Assembly: GCA_964458015.1 (NCBI GenBank)
Contig: CAYWGR010000033.1
Location: forward strand, 1-36,529
Origin: CAYWGR01 sp964458015
Lineage (GTDB): Bacteria > Planctomycetota > Planctomycetia > Pirellulales > Thermoguttaceae
DNA length: 36,529 nt
Reading direction: 5' to 3'
How positions within the stretch are numbered: the stretch's first letter is position 1; every line of letters begins with the position of its first letter. Shown here one piece after another: positions 1 to 8,360 of this stretch. The translations under genes and the position numbers were made by a program. The notes beneath the pieces are model-generated. The model was not told where the DNA came from and did no database searches. It saw nothing but the letters and a program-made list of their open reading frames with translations.

Positions 1-3000
1 GACCGGCTGATAGCCGACAGCACCGTGAGAAAAGAAGGGGTTGACATTGGAGCCGCCGTTGCCGCCGTTCGAATTATAGCCGCTCAAAGCCCGCGACCTT
101 GCAATCGCTTGCATCACCGACGGATCGACGGACGAATCGAGCTGCTGGCCGAGAATTTGCTGGTTCATCGCCAATTGGCCGCCGATGGCGTTGGCCAACT
201 GCTGATCGCGGATCGGCTCCTTGCGGCGGCCGTTTTTCAGATCGAACACCACCAGGGCCTCGTCCTTATCCAACGAGACTTTCTTGCGGACATCGACCGA
301 TTGCGGACCGCGGAAGTGGGTCATGACTTCGACGTTCACTTTTCCGGCGGTGACGTTTCCCCATACGCGGCGGACCAACATGCGGTAGGTGCCGTCGAAT
401 CCCTTGGGACAAACGTAAACTTCACTGTGTCCGCCATAGCTGTCGCGGCCGGTTTGGGTGAGTGCATCGCCCAACAAAACGCCGCCGCCGCTGGTCCGCT
501 GGTTGCGGAGCGAGCAAACCGAGCCGCTCGGCTCCTCAATCATGATGTCCAAGTCCGCCTCGCCGGTCCACGTAACAACCACCACGCAATCGCGCACGAC
601 GGCCTGATCCAAGGCGGCCAGGAAAGCATCGGCTTCCTTGGTCCGTTTCTCGGCCTTCAGCTTGTCGAGCACTTCCTTGGCCACGCCGACGCCTGCCGAC
701 CAGACATCGGCCTGATCTTTCGGCCAAGCTTGGCTGAGAATGCCAAGGCTGACCCACTTCAAGCTTTCCAGATCGTTGAGTTTTCGGGCCGCTTTCAGGC
801 CGAGCATGTAAGGCTCGGGACGCAGCGGTTCGATCGAGGCCGCCTGACGGTAGACCTGCAACGCACGCTCATCGAGTCCCAGGTGGACCAAATAAGCGCC
901 AATGAACATTAAATCGTTGGTGTTATCCACGAAATCGACGGCCGACATGACCGCCCGTTCGATATCGGCTTTGGGCCGGCCCGCGGCCTCCATCGCCAAC
1001 GACAAAGCTTCGTACATCCACGGCTGCGCCTGCCGATGTCGCAAAGCGGCATTGATCAGGGCAATAACGTGGTCGAACTTCTGCTCGTCTTTCAGACGAC
1101 GCACGGCATCGCGCACGGCGGCCGGCTTCGGCTCGTTTTTCGAGAAGTATTCTTCCCAAACCTTATCGGGGTTTGCACCCTTCTCGATTTCAATCGAAAT
1201 CTTCGCCGGACGATTGTCGATCGTGGCCGGAGCTTCAACCTTGGCCGGCGCCTCGATCTTTGCGGGAGCAGCCGCCGCGGGCTTGGCGTCCTTGGCATTC
1301 ACGTCGTCCTTAACCGAGAAGGCTTGGAAACCGCCGGCCTGGGCCTTCTTGAGCAGATCTTGGACATTGAACATGCCCATGCCGCCGCCGCCCATGCCGC
1401 CGCCCATGCCGCCCATACCGCCGCCCATGCCGCCCATGCCGCCGCCCATGCCGCCCATGCCGCCGCCCATCGAGCTGCCCATGCCGCCCATGCTGCCGCC
1501 CATGCCGCCGAGGCCGCTAATGGCGGGCGTCTGGATCGGAATGACCAAGTCGGCCACCGGATACACCTTCGTGCTCAAGCGGCTTTCGGCTTCTTCAGGC
1601 GTCGTGATCAACAACACTTCGTCTTGAATCACATAGGTCAGCTTCAATTCGCGAAGCATCAACTTCAGGGCCGACTTCAACGTAATGCCCTTCAGGTTCT
1701 TCGTCACGGCCGTATCCGACCCAATGCCCACATCGGTCAACGCGCTGTTGTCCAACTGGATTTCAATGCCGTGATACTCCTTGAGGTAGTCGATCACGTC
1801 GCTCAGCGGCGTTTCGACGAACTCTAGGTTGGTGGGCGATTTCAAAGCGTCATGAATCTTCTTCTCGGCAGGCCGCTGTGAAGACAAATCCATCGAGCTG
1901 TAACGCTCTTTGCGACGCTTCGACAGTTGCTGCCATACCTCGGAATCCACGTAAACGATCGGCGGATCGTCGGGGAACGGCACCATCGACTTCTCGGTTT
2001 GATACAACGTATCGACCACACCCTTGTGCCGGGCAAGCCGAGTCGCCATGATGTTCTCGTAATAGCCGACGGTACGAGCGTCGAGTGCCGCTTGGGCCGG
2101 CACCGGATTGCCGGGCTGAAGCTTCTGGGCCTCGGCCGCGGCGGCCTCTTCGGCCGGGCGGTAACGCCCCTCACGCATCAGAGAGTCGAATCGGCTCATC
2201 AACTGCTTCGTTTTCTCTTGATTGCGAGCGAGATTGTCGGCAATCAAAACGCGCTCTTTCGCGGCAGCCATATTCGCCAAACGCTCTTGACGCGCGTGTT
2301 CCACCTCGACCTTGCGGCGCGCCGCTTCACGCAACGCCGTTTGAAGCACGTTGACCAACTGATCCCGCACGTCGGGATTCAACTCGGCCGTCTGACGCAC
2401 CTTTTCCAACGTCAGCTTCAACTGCTGCAAAGCCAGATCGGGATCCGCGCTCATCATGCTGCGCGCTTGACCGACCGCATTTTGCACTTCAGCCTGGATG
2501 ACTTGGGCAATCAGACGACGATCGCGTTGGAACCCTTCGGCCAGCGCTCCCGGAGGTACGCCGCCGTCGCCGGGACCGACCAGAGTCAAGTCGGAAGCTC
2601 CACCCGCCGCCGGTGCATCACCGGCTGCCGGAGCCGCAGCGCCTGCGCCTGCCGCGGCCGGAGCAGCGGCTGCCGCCGCGGGAGCCCCGCCCGCCTTGCG
2701 CTTCGCAATCGCGCCCTTGATGGCTTGTGCATTCGTATCATTCGGATCAAGCCGCAACGCTTCGTTCACGATTTGCTCGGCGCTTGTAAGATTGTCGGCA
2801 GCCAAGGCCTCTTGGGCCAACTTCGCCAAATCTCGCACGCCCGCGCCGATCGTTTGACGGGCATCGGCCAAACTCGCAGCACCAACCAACGGCAATGTGA
2901 TGCCGCCGTCTACGCGAGCTCGCTCGACCAGTTGAGCCAAATAGCTGTTGCTGTCGTCCGACGCGCCGGGGGTCGCCGTGAAACCAAGCTTCTGGCCTTC

Positions 3001-3882
3001 GGCCGTCACTTCAACCTTGAACGGTCCTTTGCCTTTGAACGAACCGATCACTACCGTTTCGCGATCGCCGCGCAACGGAGGCAACTGCTTCGGTAAGACC
3101 TGGGTCATCTCGGCGGGCCATGCCACGGCCGTCGGCCACACCACGGTCGCATTCGCCACGGCCGCCAACTGACGGCCTGCTTCCGCGCCGGTCAACGTGT
3201 CGGTATCCAAAACCACCGCGCCACCGGTCTGAGCCGCCAACGCGCCGGGCAACTGACGATCCACCCGAGCGCCAAGAACATAACTCGTAACCGGAACTTT
3301 CGCGGCAACTAATTTCTGCGTTAATTTTCCAAAACCTTCCACGGCCAAAAGATTGGCGGCGCTGCGGCCGTCGCCGATATAGATAATGGCTCGCGGATTC
3401 TTCGATTCGCCGAATACGTCGGCGGCGGCATTCAGGGATTTTTCCATGTCCGTGGCGCCCAACGGAGCACGAGCCTCCAGGGCCGCCAACGCATCGCCCA
3501 TCTCCTTGCTCTCCGGCGCGACGAACTCTTTCGTCATCGCGGCCGCGTTCAAATCAACCGCCATCAACTGAACGCGATCATTGTTCGGCAACGCCGCCAA
3601 TGTAGCCTTCAGCGTTTCAAGTCCCTTGGCGCGGTACTCGCCGTTCTGGGCTGCTGATGTGTTGAACATAATCAACACGTCACGGGGACCGGCAGCCGGC
3701 GCCCCTGCGGCCAACTTCATGGTGAGTGCAAAGGAACCAACGCCATCAGGCGCGGTGAATGTCTCCATGCCCGTTACGACAGGATCTGCATCCGCCGCCA
3801 CGGCTATCGGACGATTCAACCCTGATACGGCGATCATTGCCATAGACAAGACGGCGCATCGGACAAGATTACTCTTCGACAT
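1..3882 (-). CDS. Large exported VWA / TPR / secretin-N-like protein with Gly-Met-rich linker (3' end beyond window)
   Basis: This frame stays open for 1294 codons and runs off the window at base 1, so the C-terminus is missing. The ATG at 3882 has a GGAGAAG Shine-Dalgarno about 10 bases upstream. Residues 1-30 look like a signal peptide (hydrophobic stretch ending AVAA). Residues about 55-215 look like a von Willebrand A domain (VLIMF start, then IIYIGDGRS). An Ala/Pro-rich linker lies near 395-420, followed by helical, charged regions of TPR or coiled-coil type. Residues about 680-775 resemble a secretin/TonB short N-terminal (STN) domain. A Gly-Met-rich tract with GGMGG repeats follows at about 795-835, then TPR-like helices. 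Near 1105-1170 a VTWTGEADLDIMIEEPSG segment resembles the DUF2135 type of beta domain. The role is unknown. Similar VWA-plus-TPR giants are known from planctomycetes, and a cell-envelope or periplasmic role is inferred from the signal peptide. Confidence 0.82.
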   Translation of the reverse strand, partial: MSKSNLVRCAVLSMAMIAVSGLNRPIAVAADADPVVTGMETFTAPDGVGSFALTMKLAAGAPAAGPRDVLIMFNTSAAQNGEYRAKGLETLKATLAALPNNDRVQLMAVDLNAAAMTKEFVAPESKEMGDALAALEARAPLGATDMEKSLNAAADVFGESKNPRAIIYIGDGRSAANLLAVEGFGKLTQKLVAAKVPVTSYVLGARVDRQLPGALAAQTGGAVVLDTDTLTGAEAGRQLAAVANATVVWPTAVAWPAEMTQVLPKQLPPLRGDRETVVIGSFKGKGPFKVEVTAEGQKLGFTATPGASDDSNSYLAQLVERARVDGGITLPLVGAASLADARQTIGAGVRDLAKLAQEALAADNLTSAEQIVNEALRLDPNDTNAQAIKGAIAKRKAGGAPAAAAAAPAAAGAGAAAPAAGDAPAAGGASDLTLVGPGDGGVPPGALAEGFQRDRRLIAQVIQAEVQNAVGQARSMMSADPDLALQQLKLTLEKVRQTAELNPDVRDQLVNVLQTALREAARRKVEVEHARQERLANMAAAKERVLIADNLARNQEKTKQLMSRFDSLMREGRYRPAEEAAAAEAQKLQPGNPVPAQAALDARTVGYYENIMATRLARHKGVVDTLYQTEKSMVPFPDDPPIVYVDSEVWQQLSKRRKERYSSMDLSSQRPAEKKIHDALKSPTNLEFVETPLSDVIDYLKEYHGIEIQLDNSALTDVGIGSDTAVTKNLKGITLKSALKLMLRELKLTYVIQDEVLLITTPEEAESRLSTKVYPVADLVIPIQTPAISGLGGMGGSMGGMGSSMGGGMGGMGGGMGGMGGGMGGMGGGMGGGGMGMFNVQDLLKKAQAGGFQAFSVKDDVNAKDAKPAAAAPAKIEAPAKVEAPATIDNRPAKISIEIEKGANPDKVWEEYFSKNEPKPAAVRDAVRRLKDEQKFDHVIALINAALRHRQAQPWMYEALSLAMEAAGRPKADIERAVMSAVDFVDNTNDLMFIGAYLVHLGLDERALQVYRQAASIEPLRPEPYMLGLKAARKLNDLESLKWVSLGILSQAWPKDQADVWSAGVGVAKEVLDKLKAEKRTKEADAFLAALDQAVVRDCVVVVTWTGEADLDIMIEEPSGSVCSLRNQRTSGGGVLLGDALTQTGRDSYGGHSEVYVCPKGFDGTYRMLVRRVWGNVTAGKVNVEVMTHFRGPQSVDVRKKVSLDKDEALVVFDLKNGRRKEPIRDQQLANAIGGQLAMNQQILGQQLDSSVDPSVMQAIARSRALSGYNSNGGNGGSNVNPFFSHGAVGYQPV

Positions 3883-4002
3883 GGTTATAACTTCTCCGGC
3901 AAACCAACATGAAGCGGGCCCCGCATGGGTCGTGTTCCGCAGCGACCAAACGGGCACGCAGAAATTACCCAACTCCCCTGAACGAAAGAGTCGGCAATAG
4001 TT

Positions 4003-4032
4003 ATTCTAATCAACGCCATCATACTTTGCCAA
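4003..4032 (-). promoter_or_regulatory. Candidate sigma70-type promoter of the VWA protein gene
   Basis: On the minus strand TTGGCA (4027-4032) and TAGAAT (4003-4008) are separated by 18 bases; each matches the consensus at 5 of 6 positions. Transcription would start near 3996, leaving a leader of roughly 115 bases before the ATG at 3882. Motif match only. Confidence 0.45.
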
Positions 4033-4396
4033 GCAAAAAACACCTCTCTTACCACTGCTTTCTTTATAGCAAAGGCAATGCCATATTTTGAAAAGCAAAA
4101 TCTAACGGCCTACACAACACCCCCTCCTTGGTACTGCAACCCTCTCGGCAACATGGCTCCTTTTGTCGCTTGTCCTTATACCACTTGACTTTACATCACT
4201 TTCCAGACAATCGTGATTCAAAAAACAGACCCGACAGAGGATCCCAAGAAAAAACTACCCCCCTCTATCGTACTGTCTCTTCTCAGATCCGAACAATCAA
4301 ATTGATCGCAGCGATAATAAACATTTTGTAGCGATTTGACGTATGAAAATCACTCGGCCCCAAGAGAACTGAAAAGTCTCTTGGCACGGAGCAACC

Positions 4397-4482
4397 GTCA
4401 TCCTGAGCAAAGCGAAGGATCTCGTTGGCCTATTGGGACTTGCATAGGCTCACACAGATTCTTCGCTACACTCAGAATGACT
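4397..4482. repeat. Imperfect inverted-repeat element (GTCATYCTGAG...GAAGRATCT type)
   Basis: The left arm at 4397-4422 and the reverse complement of the right arm at 4457-4482 agree at about 21 of 26 positions, with a loop of about 34 bases. The arms have the form GTCATCCTGAG...GCGAAGGATCT. This type of short palindromic intergenic element recurs in many environmental bacterial genomes. Only one copy is in this window, so its repeat status here rests on recalled similarity. It could act as a REP-like or MITE-like element. Confidence 0.6.
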
Positions 4483-4527
4483 GATTTTGGCAACTTTGTA
4501 GTTTATTTGTACTCGGCCCAGGGCTCC

Positions 4528-4556
4528 TCGAAATTCCCAACGGCTGTAGCTATACT
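4528..4556 (+). promoter_or_regulatory. Possible promoter of the HtrA-like protease gene
   Basis: TATACT (4551-4556) matches the -10 consensus at 5 of 6 positions. A weak -35 candidate TCGAAA (4528-4533, 4 of 6) lies 17 bases upstream. The leader would be about 60 bases. The -35 is weak, so confidence is low. Confidence 0.3.
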
Positions 4557-4625
4557 GCATGTACCATAGCGTCACATTTTTTCTCTGAAAATTCAAGCAT
4601 ATCATATTGCGATGCGAGGTTCACT

Positions 4626-5816
4626 ATGAGAACCGTCATTATCTTATGTGTTTCGTCTGCTTTTTTGGGCGGATTGGCGGCCGTCGGTTGGCATAATTCG
4701 CCGTTTTCCGCGCCCCAGACGGTCGCCCAAGAGCAATCCGCCTGGTCGGGCGCTGTGGGTGCCCCGGCAGCACCCCAGCCGGTTGCCGCGGCCCCCGGCG
4801 TGGCCGAAGCCGTCTCCATGGAATCGCTCACGCCCGACGAACGGGTCAATATCTTCGTCTATCAACAGGTGAACCGCGCCGTTGTGAACATCAACACCAA
4901 GGGCGTCACCGGCGACCGTTTTCTAATGTTCGAAATCGTCTCCGAGGGCGAAGGCTCCGGTATGGTGATCGACCGAGCGGGCCGCATCGTTACGAATTAT
5001 CACGTGATCGATGGCGCGCGAGAAATCCGTGTCACGCTGTTCGACGGCAAAACCTACGACGCCAAACTGCTTGGCGGCGATCCCGACACCGACATTGCCG
5101 TCCTAAAAATCGAAGCGCCGGCCGACTCGCTCTTTCCCGTTGTTTTCGGCAATTCCACGAATCTCCTGGTCGGGCAACGGGTGTTCGCCATCGGCAACCC
5201 CTTCGGTTTGGAACGCACACTGACCACCGGTATTATTTCCAGCTTGAACCGCTCGCTGCCCGGCCGGCGAGGACATCGCAGTTTGAAGTCGATGATTCAG
5301 ATCGACGCAGCCATTAACCCCGGCAATTCCGGCGGTCCGCTGTTGGATAGCCACGGCCGAATGATCGGCATGAACACGGCCATCGCCAGCAAGACGGGCG
5401 AGAGCGCCGGCGTCGGATTTGCCATTCCGATCAACACCATTGCGCGCGTGGCAACCTTGCTGGTCCAAAACGGCCGCATCCGCCGGCCCGACTCCGGCAT
5501 CGCGCGCGTGTATCAAACCGAACGAGGCCTGTTGATCGCCGCACTGGTGCCGGGCGGCCCCGCCGAACGCGCGGGCCTGCTGGGCCCCAAGATCAAGAAA
5601 GAACAAAAACGCCAAGGCCCGTTTGTCTACGAATACCAAACCGTCGATCGCGCCGCGGCCGACATGATCGTGGCCGTCGATGGTCAGCCGATCAAAACGG
5701 CCGACGATTTCCTCGGCGTCGTCGAATCCAAACAACCCGGCGAACAAGTCGTCATCACCGTCCTCCGCAACGGCCAACCCCGGCAAGTTGCCGTTCAGTT
5801 GGAAGAGGCGAACTAG
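4626..5816 (+). CDS. HtrA/DegP-like trypsin-family serine protease with PDZ domain
   Basis: This is a 396-residue S1C-type protease, expected to degrade or sense misfolded proteins outside the cytoplasm. The N-terminal hydrophobic segment (residues about 3-20) is a signal peptide or membrane anchor, followed by an Ala/Pro-rich linker to about residue 62. The protease domain carries the full triad: His126 in TNYHVID, Asp156 in DPDTDIAVL and Ser235 in GNSGGPLL. One PDZ domain fills about residues 300-392, with a lysine-rich insertion near 322-330. A single PDZ fits the DegS/HhoB-like layout more than two-PDZ DegP. The ATG at 4626 has GAGG at 4616-4619. The gene stands alone, divergent from the VWA gene. 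The orphan gene that follows starts 55 bases downstream. Confidence 0.93.
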   Translation: MRTVIILCVSSAFLGGLAAVGWHNSPFSAPQTVAQEQSAWSGAVGAPAAPQPVAAAPGVAEAVSMESLTPDERVNIFVYQQVNRAVVNINTKGVTGDRFLMFEIVSEGEGSGMVIDRAGRIVTNYHVIDGAREIRVTLFDGKTYDAKLLGGDPDTDIAVLKIEAPADSLFPVVFGNSTNLLVGQRVFAIGNPFGLERTLTTGIISSLNRSLPGRRGHRSLKSMIQIDAAINPGNSGGPLLDSHGRMIGMNTAIASKTGESAGVGFAIPINTIARVATLLVQNGRIRRPDSGIARVYQTERGLLIAALVPGGPAERAGLLGPKIKKEQKRQGPFVYEYQTVDRAAADMIVAVDGQPIKTADDFLGVVESKQPGEQVVITVLRNGQPRQVAVQLEEAN

Positions 5817-5871
5817 AAAGCATAGCAGCAAATCCAATCTTTCCCTCAATAATCTCCATCAATCTGTTTAT

Positions 5872-6399
5872 ATGCTATTTCACAGGAAAAAAACATTATG
5901 GCTAGTCGCTGATGACCCGGATGGAAAGTGGTGGTGCCAATGTCGCAAAGGTATTGTTGATGCACCTTGGCACAGAAAAGAAATGGCCCCGTCGGATGGT
6001 AGTGGTTGGCTTTGGACGTGCATTACATGCTCAAGAGCATTCATGTTCGCTAGAGCCGAATTCATACAGTACACACTCGATGATCTTGCCAAACAACAAA
6101 CGCCGAGAGTTCAAAAATATATCTGCGAAGATGGGAGTGAATACATCGAAAATCTGCTTGCAACCCCTTCTGACTGGTTGACAGTTGTTCAACCATTGGC
6201 ACAGCAACTTCATGAAGGTGAACGGTATGTGTTCTTTGATGGGCAGATCTTGCCTGCGAAAAGCGGGCCCGTGAAGTTCAAAGGCCTTTTCCGCTCACAC
6301 GATCTTCCTGAACTGCCACACCTATCAGAAACGCTTGGCGAGGAAACCATTGCAAATCCTGACTATTGGTCCTCAAAAAATAGTGAGAAGCAAACGTAG
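5872..6399 (+). CDS. Hypothetical Cys-rich protein, 175 residues
   Basis: I do not recognise this family. The frame is open from further upstream, inside the protease gene, but the ATG at 5872 is the first start beyond that gene and I place the start there. No clear Shine-Dalgarno is visible. The N-terminal third contains a CQC motif near residue 22 and a CITC motif near residue 50 among several tryptophans, which could form a small metal-binding site. The rest is mixed and hydrophilic with no signal peptide or membrane segment. Composition is noticeably more AT-rich than the upstream protease, and a toxin-antitoxin pair follows, so this may be an accessory gene. It could be a single-gene cargo. 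Confidence 0.6.
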   Translation: MLFHRKKTLWLVADDPDGKWWCQCRKGIVDAPWHRKEMAPSDGSGWLWTCITCSRAFMFARAEFIQYTLDDLAKQQTPRVQKYICEDGSEYIENLLATPSDWLTVVQPLAQQLHEGERYVFFDGQILPAKSGPVKFKGLFRSHDLPELPHLSETLGEETIANPDYWSSKNSEKQT

Positions 6400-6431
6400 T
6401 AGAAAGGCAAGATAATAAAAATCCAAAAATC

Positions 6432-6740
6432 TTATCGTTGCCCGCTTTGGAAAAGCCATTCTACATGCCTGGCGGCATGAACAACGCCAACTACTTCAAT
6501 GCCATCCGAGATCGGGTAGTAAAGGATAGCATAGCTATCTGCCGCAAAGAGGCGCAGCCCAAACCGAAGGTCATCACGTAATTGGCCTAGAAGCGGCTGC
6601 GAAGCAAGTAACGAGAATTTCTCAAAGAATCGCCGGCACTGGTCATTCGCTGCCGTAGGACTGCCTTGCTCGATGCCAATATAATCCCAAATGGATTGTA
6701 GATCGGCCCGGGCCTGAGGTGCGATGATGTAGCGATTCAT
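6432..6740 (-). CDS. parE: ParE/RelE-superfamily toxin
   Basis: The 102-residue protein starts MNRYIIAPQARADLQSIWDY and has the ParE pattern: helical N-terminus with ARADL, a central LLGQLRDDL-type segment, and a C-terminal beta stretch ending AARHVEWLF. ParE toxins act on DNA gyrase. That target is family knowledge and is not shown here. The start codon overlaps the antitoxin stop by one base (TGATG at 6738-6742), so the two are translationally coupled. Antitoxin-first order is standard for the family. Confidence 0.88.
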   Translation of the reverse strand: MNRYIIAPQARADLQSIWDYIGIEQGSPTAANDQCRRFFEKFSLLASQPLLGQLRDDLRFGLRLFAADSYAILYYPISDGIEVVGVVHAARHVEWLFQSGQR

Positions 6741-7006
6741 CAGGCGTTCTTACATCGCTGGTAGCGCTGCATTCCTTCTGCTTCAATGCCGTCAAAGAAC
6801 GCCCTCAATTCGTCCTCACCTCGAAGCTCGATCCCCTCGCCATTGCGTAATTGGCGGGTGCCTTCGTCGATATGGTCGAGAAGTTCCTGCCGCTTCCGCA
6901 ACAATTCGACCGCCTCGTCCAAAGCCTCTGAACGGTTGTGAAAGACACCGCGAGCTACCGCATGTTCGATGAACTGCTCGTTTTGCGGCGAAAGATCTGT
7001 ACTCAT
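6740..7006 (-). CDS. parD: ParD-like antitoxin
   Basis: This 88-residue protein begins MSTDLSPQNEQFIEHAVARG, matching the ribbon-helix-helix N-terminus of ParD/CC2985-type antitoxins, and has an acidic, helical C-terminus that would wrap the toxin. The frame extends upstream to 7060, but I chose ATG 7006 because GGAGAA sits about 9 bases upstream and because the homology-like region begins there. A promoter with an internal palindrome lies just upstream, which fits autorepression by the antitoxin or the complex. The toxin follows with a one-base overlap. Confidence 0.87.
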   Translation of the reverse strand: MSTDLSPQNEQFIEHAVARGVFHNRSEALDEAVELLRKRQELLDHIDEGTRQLRNGEGIELRGEDELRAFFDGIEAEGMQRYQRCKNA

Positions 7007-7030
7007 GGTATTTTCTCCACAACCATTGGT

Positions 7031-7060
7031 ATAATACTCCAGCATATTGGAGGCAGTCAA
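7031..7060 (-). promoter_or_regulatory. Promoter of the parD-parE operon
   Basis: On the minus strand TTGACT (7055-7060, 5 of 6) and TATTAT (7031-7036, 5 of 6) are 18 bases apart, with the ParD start codon about 25 bases further on. The spacer contains the perfect inverted repeat CTCCA-N6-TGGAG. Confidence 0.65.
7037..7052. promoter_or_regulatory. Candidate operator palindrome CTCCA-N6-TGGAG
   Basis: A perfect 5-bp inverted repeat (7037-7041 and 7048-7052) lies between the -35 and -10 of the parDE promoter and touches the -35 position of the divergent adh promoter. Toxin-antitoxin operons commonly have such a site for self-repression. That ParD binds it is an inference from position. Confidence 0.5.
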
Positions 7061-7075
7061 TCCCCTGAATATAAT
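7047..7075 (+). promoter_or_regulatory. Candidate promoter of the alcohol dehydrogenase gene
   Basis: A perfect TATAAT lies at 7070-7075, 24 bases before the ATG. At 17-base spacing the -35 would be TTGGAG (7047-7052), which keeps only the TTG. It overlaps the divergent parDE promoter. Confidence 0.4.
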
Positions 7076-7098
7076 GGCATACGGAGGTTTGGATCGCC

Positions 7099-8139
7099 AT
7101 GAAAGCCATGCTCTTACGGCAAATCGGCCCGATTGATTCCAGCCCTTTGGAATATGTCGAGCTGCCGACGCCGGAGCCGGGCCCGGGCGAAGTGCGGATT
7201 CGCGTGCTTTGCTGCGCCGCGTGCCGCACCGATCTGCATGTGATCGAGGGCGATCTGCCTCAACGAAAAATGCCTATCATCCCGGGCCATCAAATCGTCG
7301 GCATCGTCGATAAGCTTGGGCCGCCGATGGCCGTTTCGCAACAAAGTAAGAACAGTGAGCACGAAAATCTTCACATCGGCCAACGTGTCGGCGTGGCATG
7401 GCTGCGGCATACGTGCGGCACGTGCGGTTTCTGCACGGCAGGCCGCGAAAACCTCTGCGAATCGGCCCAATTCACCGGCTATCATGCCGACGGCGGCTAT
7501 GCCGAATATGCTGTCGCACCGGCCGACTTCGTCTACGAACTGCCCAAGGCGTTCAGCAACATCGAGGCCGCGCCGCTTCTGTGTTCAGGCATCATCGGCT
7601 ACAGGGCTCTGCGGCGTAGCAATCTGCCGCCTGGCGGAAAGCTCGCCCTCTATGGATTCGGTTCGTCGGCCCATGTGGTGATCCAAATTGCACAGCATCG
7701 CGGCTGTGAAGTTTACGTTGTGACGCGCGGCGAAAGCCATCGCGAACTCGCCCGACGGATGGGCGCGGTCTGGGTTGGTGAAAACGCCAACGACATGCCC
7801 ATCAAAGCCGACAGCGCCATCATTTTCGCGCCGGCGGGCGAATTGGTGCTGCCGGCACTCAAGGCGTTGAACAAGGGCGGCACTCTCTCGCTGGCCGGCA
7901 TCTACATGACGCCGATTCCACAGATGGACTACGAGCAATATGTCTTTTACGAGCGCGACATCCACTCGGTCACGTGCAACACGCGCACCGACGGCCGAGA
8001 TCTACTGGCCGAGGCTGCCGCGATCCCGATTCGTCCGCACACAACCGTTTATCCGCTGGCCTATGCCAATCGGGCTTTGCAAGACCTGAAAGCCGACCGG
8101 ATCAACGGCACCGGCGTTCTCGAAATCGCGTCGGTGTGA
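7099..8139 (+). CDS. Zinc-dependent alcohol dehydrogenase family protein
   Basis: A 346-residue medium-chain dehydrogenase/reductase, predicted to oxidise alcohols or reduce aldehydes with NAD(P) in the cytoplasm. Catalytic zinc ligands fit Cys42 (AACRTDLH) and His64; the usual GHE motif reads GHQ, a variant I recall in AdhA-like members. The structural zinc site is complete: Cys106, Cys109, Cys112 and Cys120 in CGTCGFC...C. A Rossmann motif YGFGSSAHV follows near residue 194. Residues about 76-91 form a hydrophilic insertion (SQQSKNSEHEN) not usual for the family. GGAGG at 7083-7087 supports ATG 7099. The substrate cannot be told from sequence. The gene stands alone, divergent from parDE. 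Confidence 0.9.
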   Translation: MKAMLLRQIGPIDSSPLEYVELPTPEPGPGEVRIRVLCCAACRTDLHVIEGDLPQRKMPIIPGHQIVGIVDKLGPPMAVSQQSKNSEHENLHIGQRVGVAWLRHTCGTCGFCTAGRENLCESAQFTGYHADGGYAEYAVAPADFVYELPKAFSNIEAAPLLCSGIIGYRALRRSNLPPGGKLALYGFGSSAHVVIQIAQHRGCEVYVVTRGESHRELARRMGAVWVGENANDMPIKADSAIIFAPAGELVLPALKALNKGGTLSLAGIYMTPIPQMDYEQYVFYERDIHSVTCNTRTDGRDLLAEAAAIPIRPHTTVYPLAYANRALQDLKADRINGTGVLEIASV

Positions 8140-8164
8140 TGCTTTTTATTGACCTTTGCATAGC

Positions 8165-8232
8165 TAATGAACCGAGGCCGACCATCGGAAGGCCGAAAAC
8201 TGGGTCGAATAGGTTGATTGACCGGTTCATTA
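8165..8232. repeat. Inverted repeat downstream of the alcohol dehydrogenase gene
   Basis: A perfect 10-bp inverted repeat TAATGAACCG / CGGTTCATTA (8165-8174 and 8223-8232) encloses a 48-base loop that contains a short CCGA/TCGG hairpin. No T-run follows, so it is not a standard intrinsic terminator. Function unknown. Confidence 0.4.
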
Positions 8233-8314
8233 TCCAAGCAAACATCAATAAGTGTCCAAGGTAGTAATTGCCGCAGTTTATAGCCCTATTTGCGAATTAT
8301 CCCGCACTCGGTAG

Positions 8315-8320
8315 TATAAT
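8315..8320 (+). promoter_or_regulatory. Candidate -10 element of the peroxiredoxin gene
   Basis: A perfect TATAAT lies 40 bases before the ATG at 8361. The best -35 candidate is TTGCGA at 8290-8295 with a long 19-base spacer, so the promoter call rests mainly on the -10. Confidence 0.35.
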
Positions 8321-8360
8321 TGCCCAGATTCAATACCATCTCTCCAGGGAGGGATCTGAA

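Larger units (their letters stand above)
3883..4625. other. Gene-free divergent intergenic region (743 bp)
   Basis: This lies between two divergently transcribed genes. It is more AT-rich than its surroundings, and no frame in it has a convincing start, Shine-Dalgarno and codon pattern. It holds the candidate promoter of the leftward VWA gene, an imperfect inverted-repeat element at 4397-4482, and a possible promoter for the rightward protease gene. Confidence 0.6.

Noticed and set aside
1036..1827. Long plus-strand open frames opposite the VWA gene (also 25-912 and 1927-3096), one rich in His-Ala repeats
   Set aside because: They are antisense to a strong coding frame with a signal peptide and ribosome site; the His-Ala pattern is just the complement of the Gly-Met codons.
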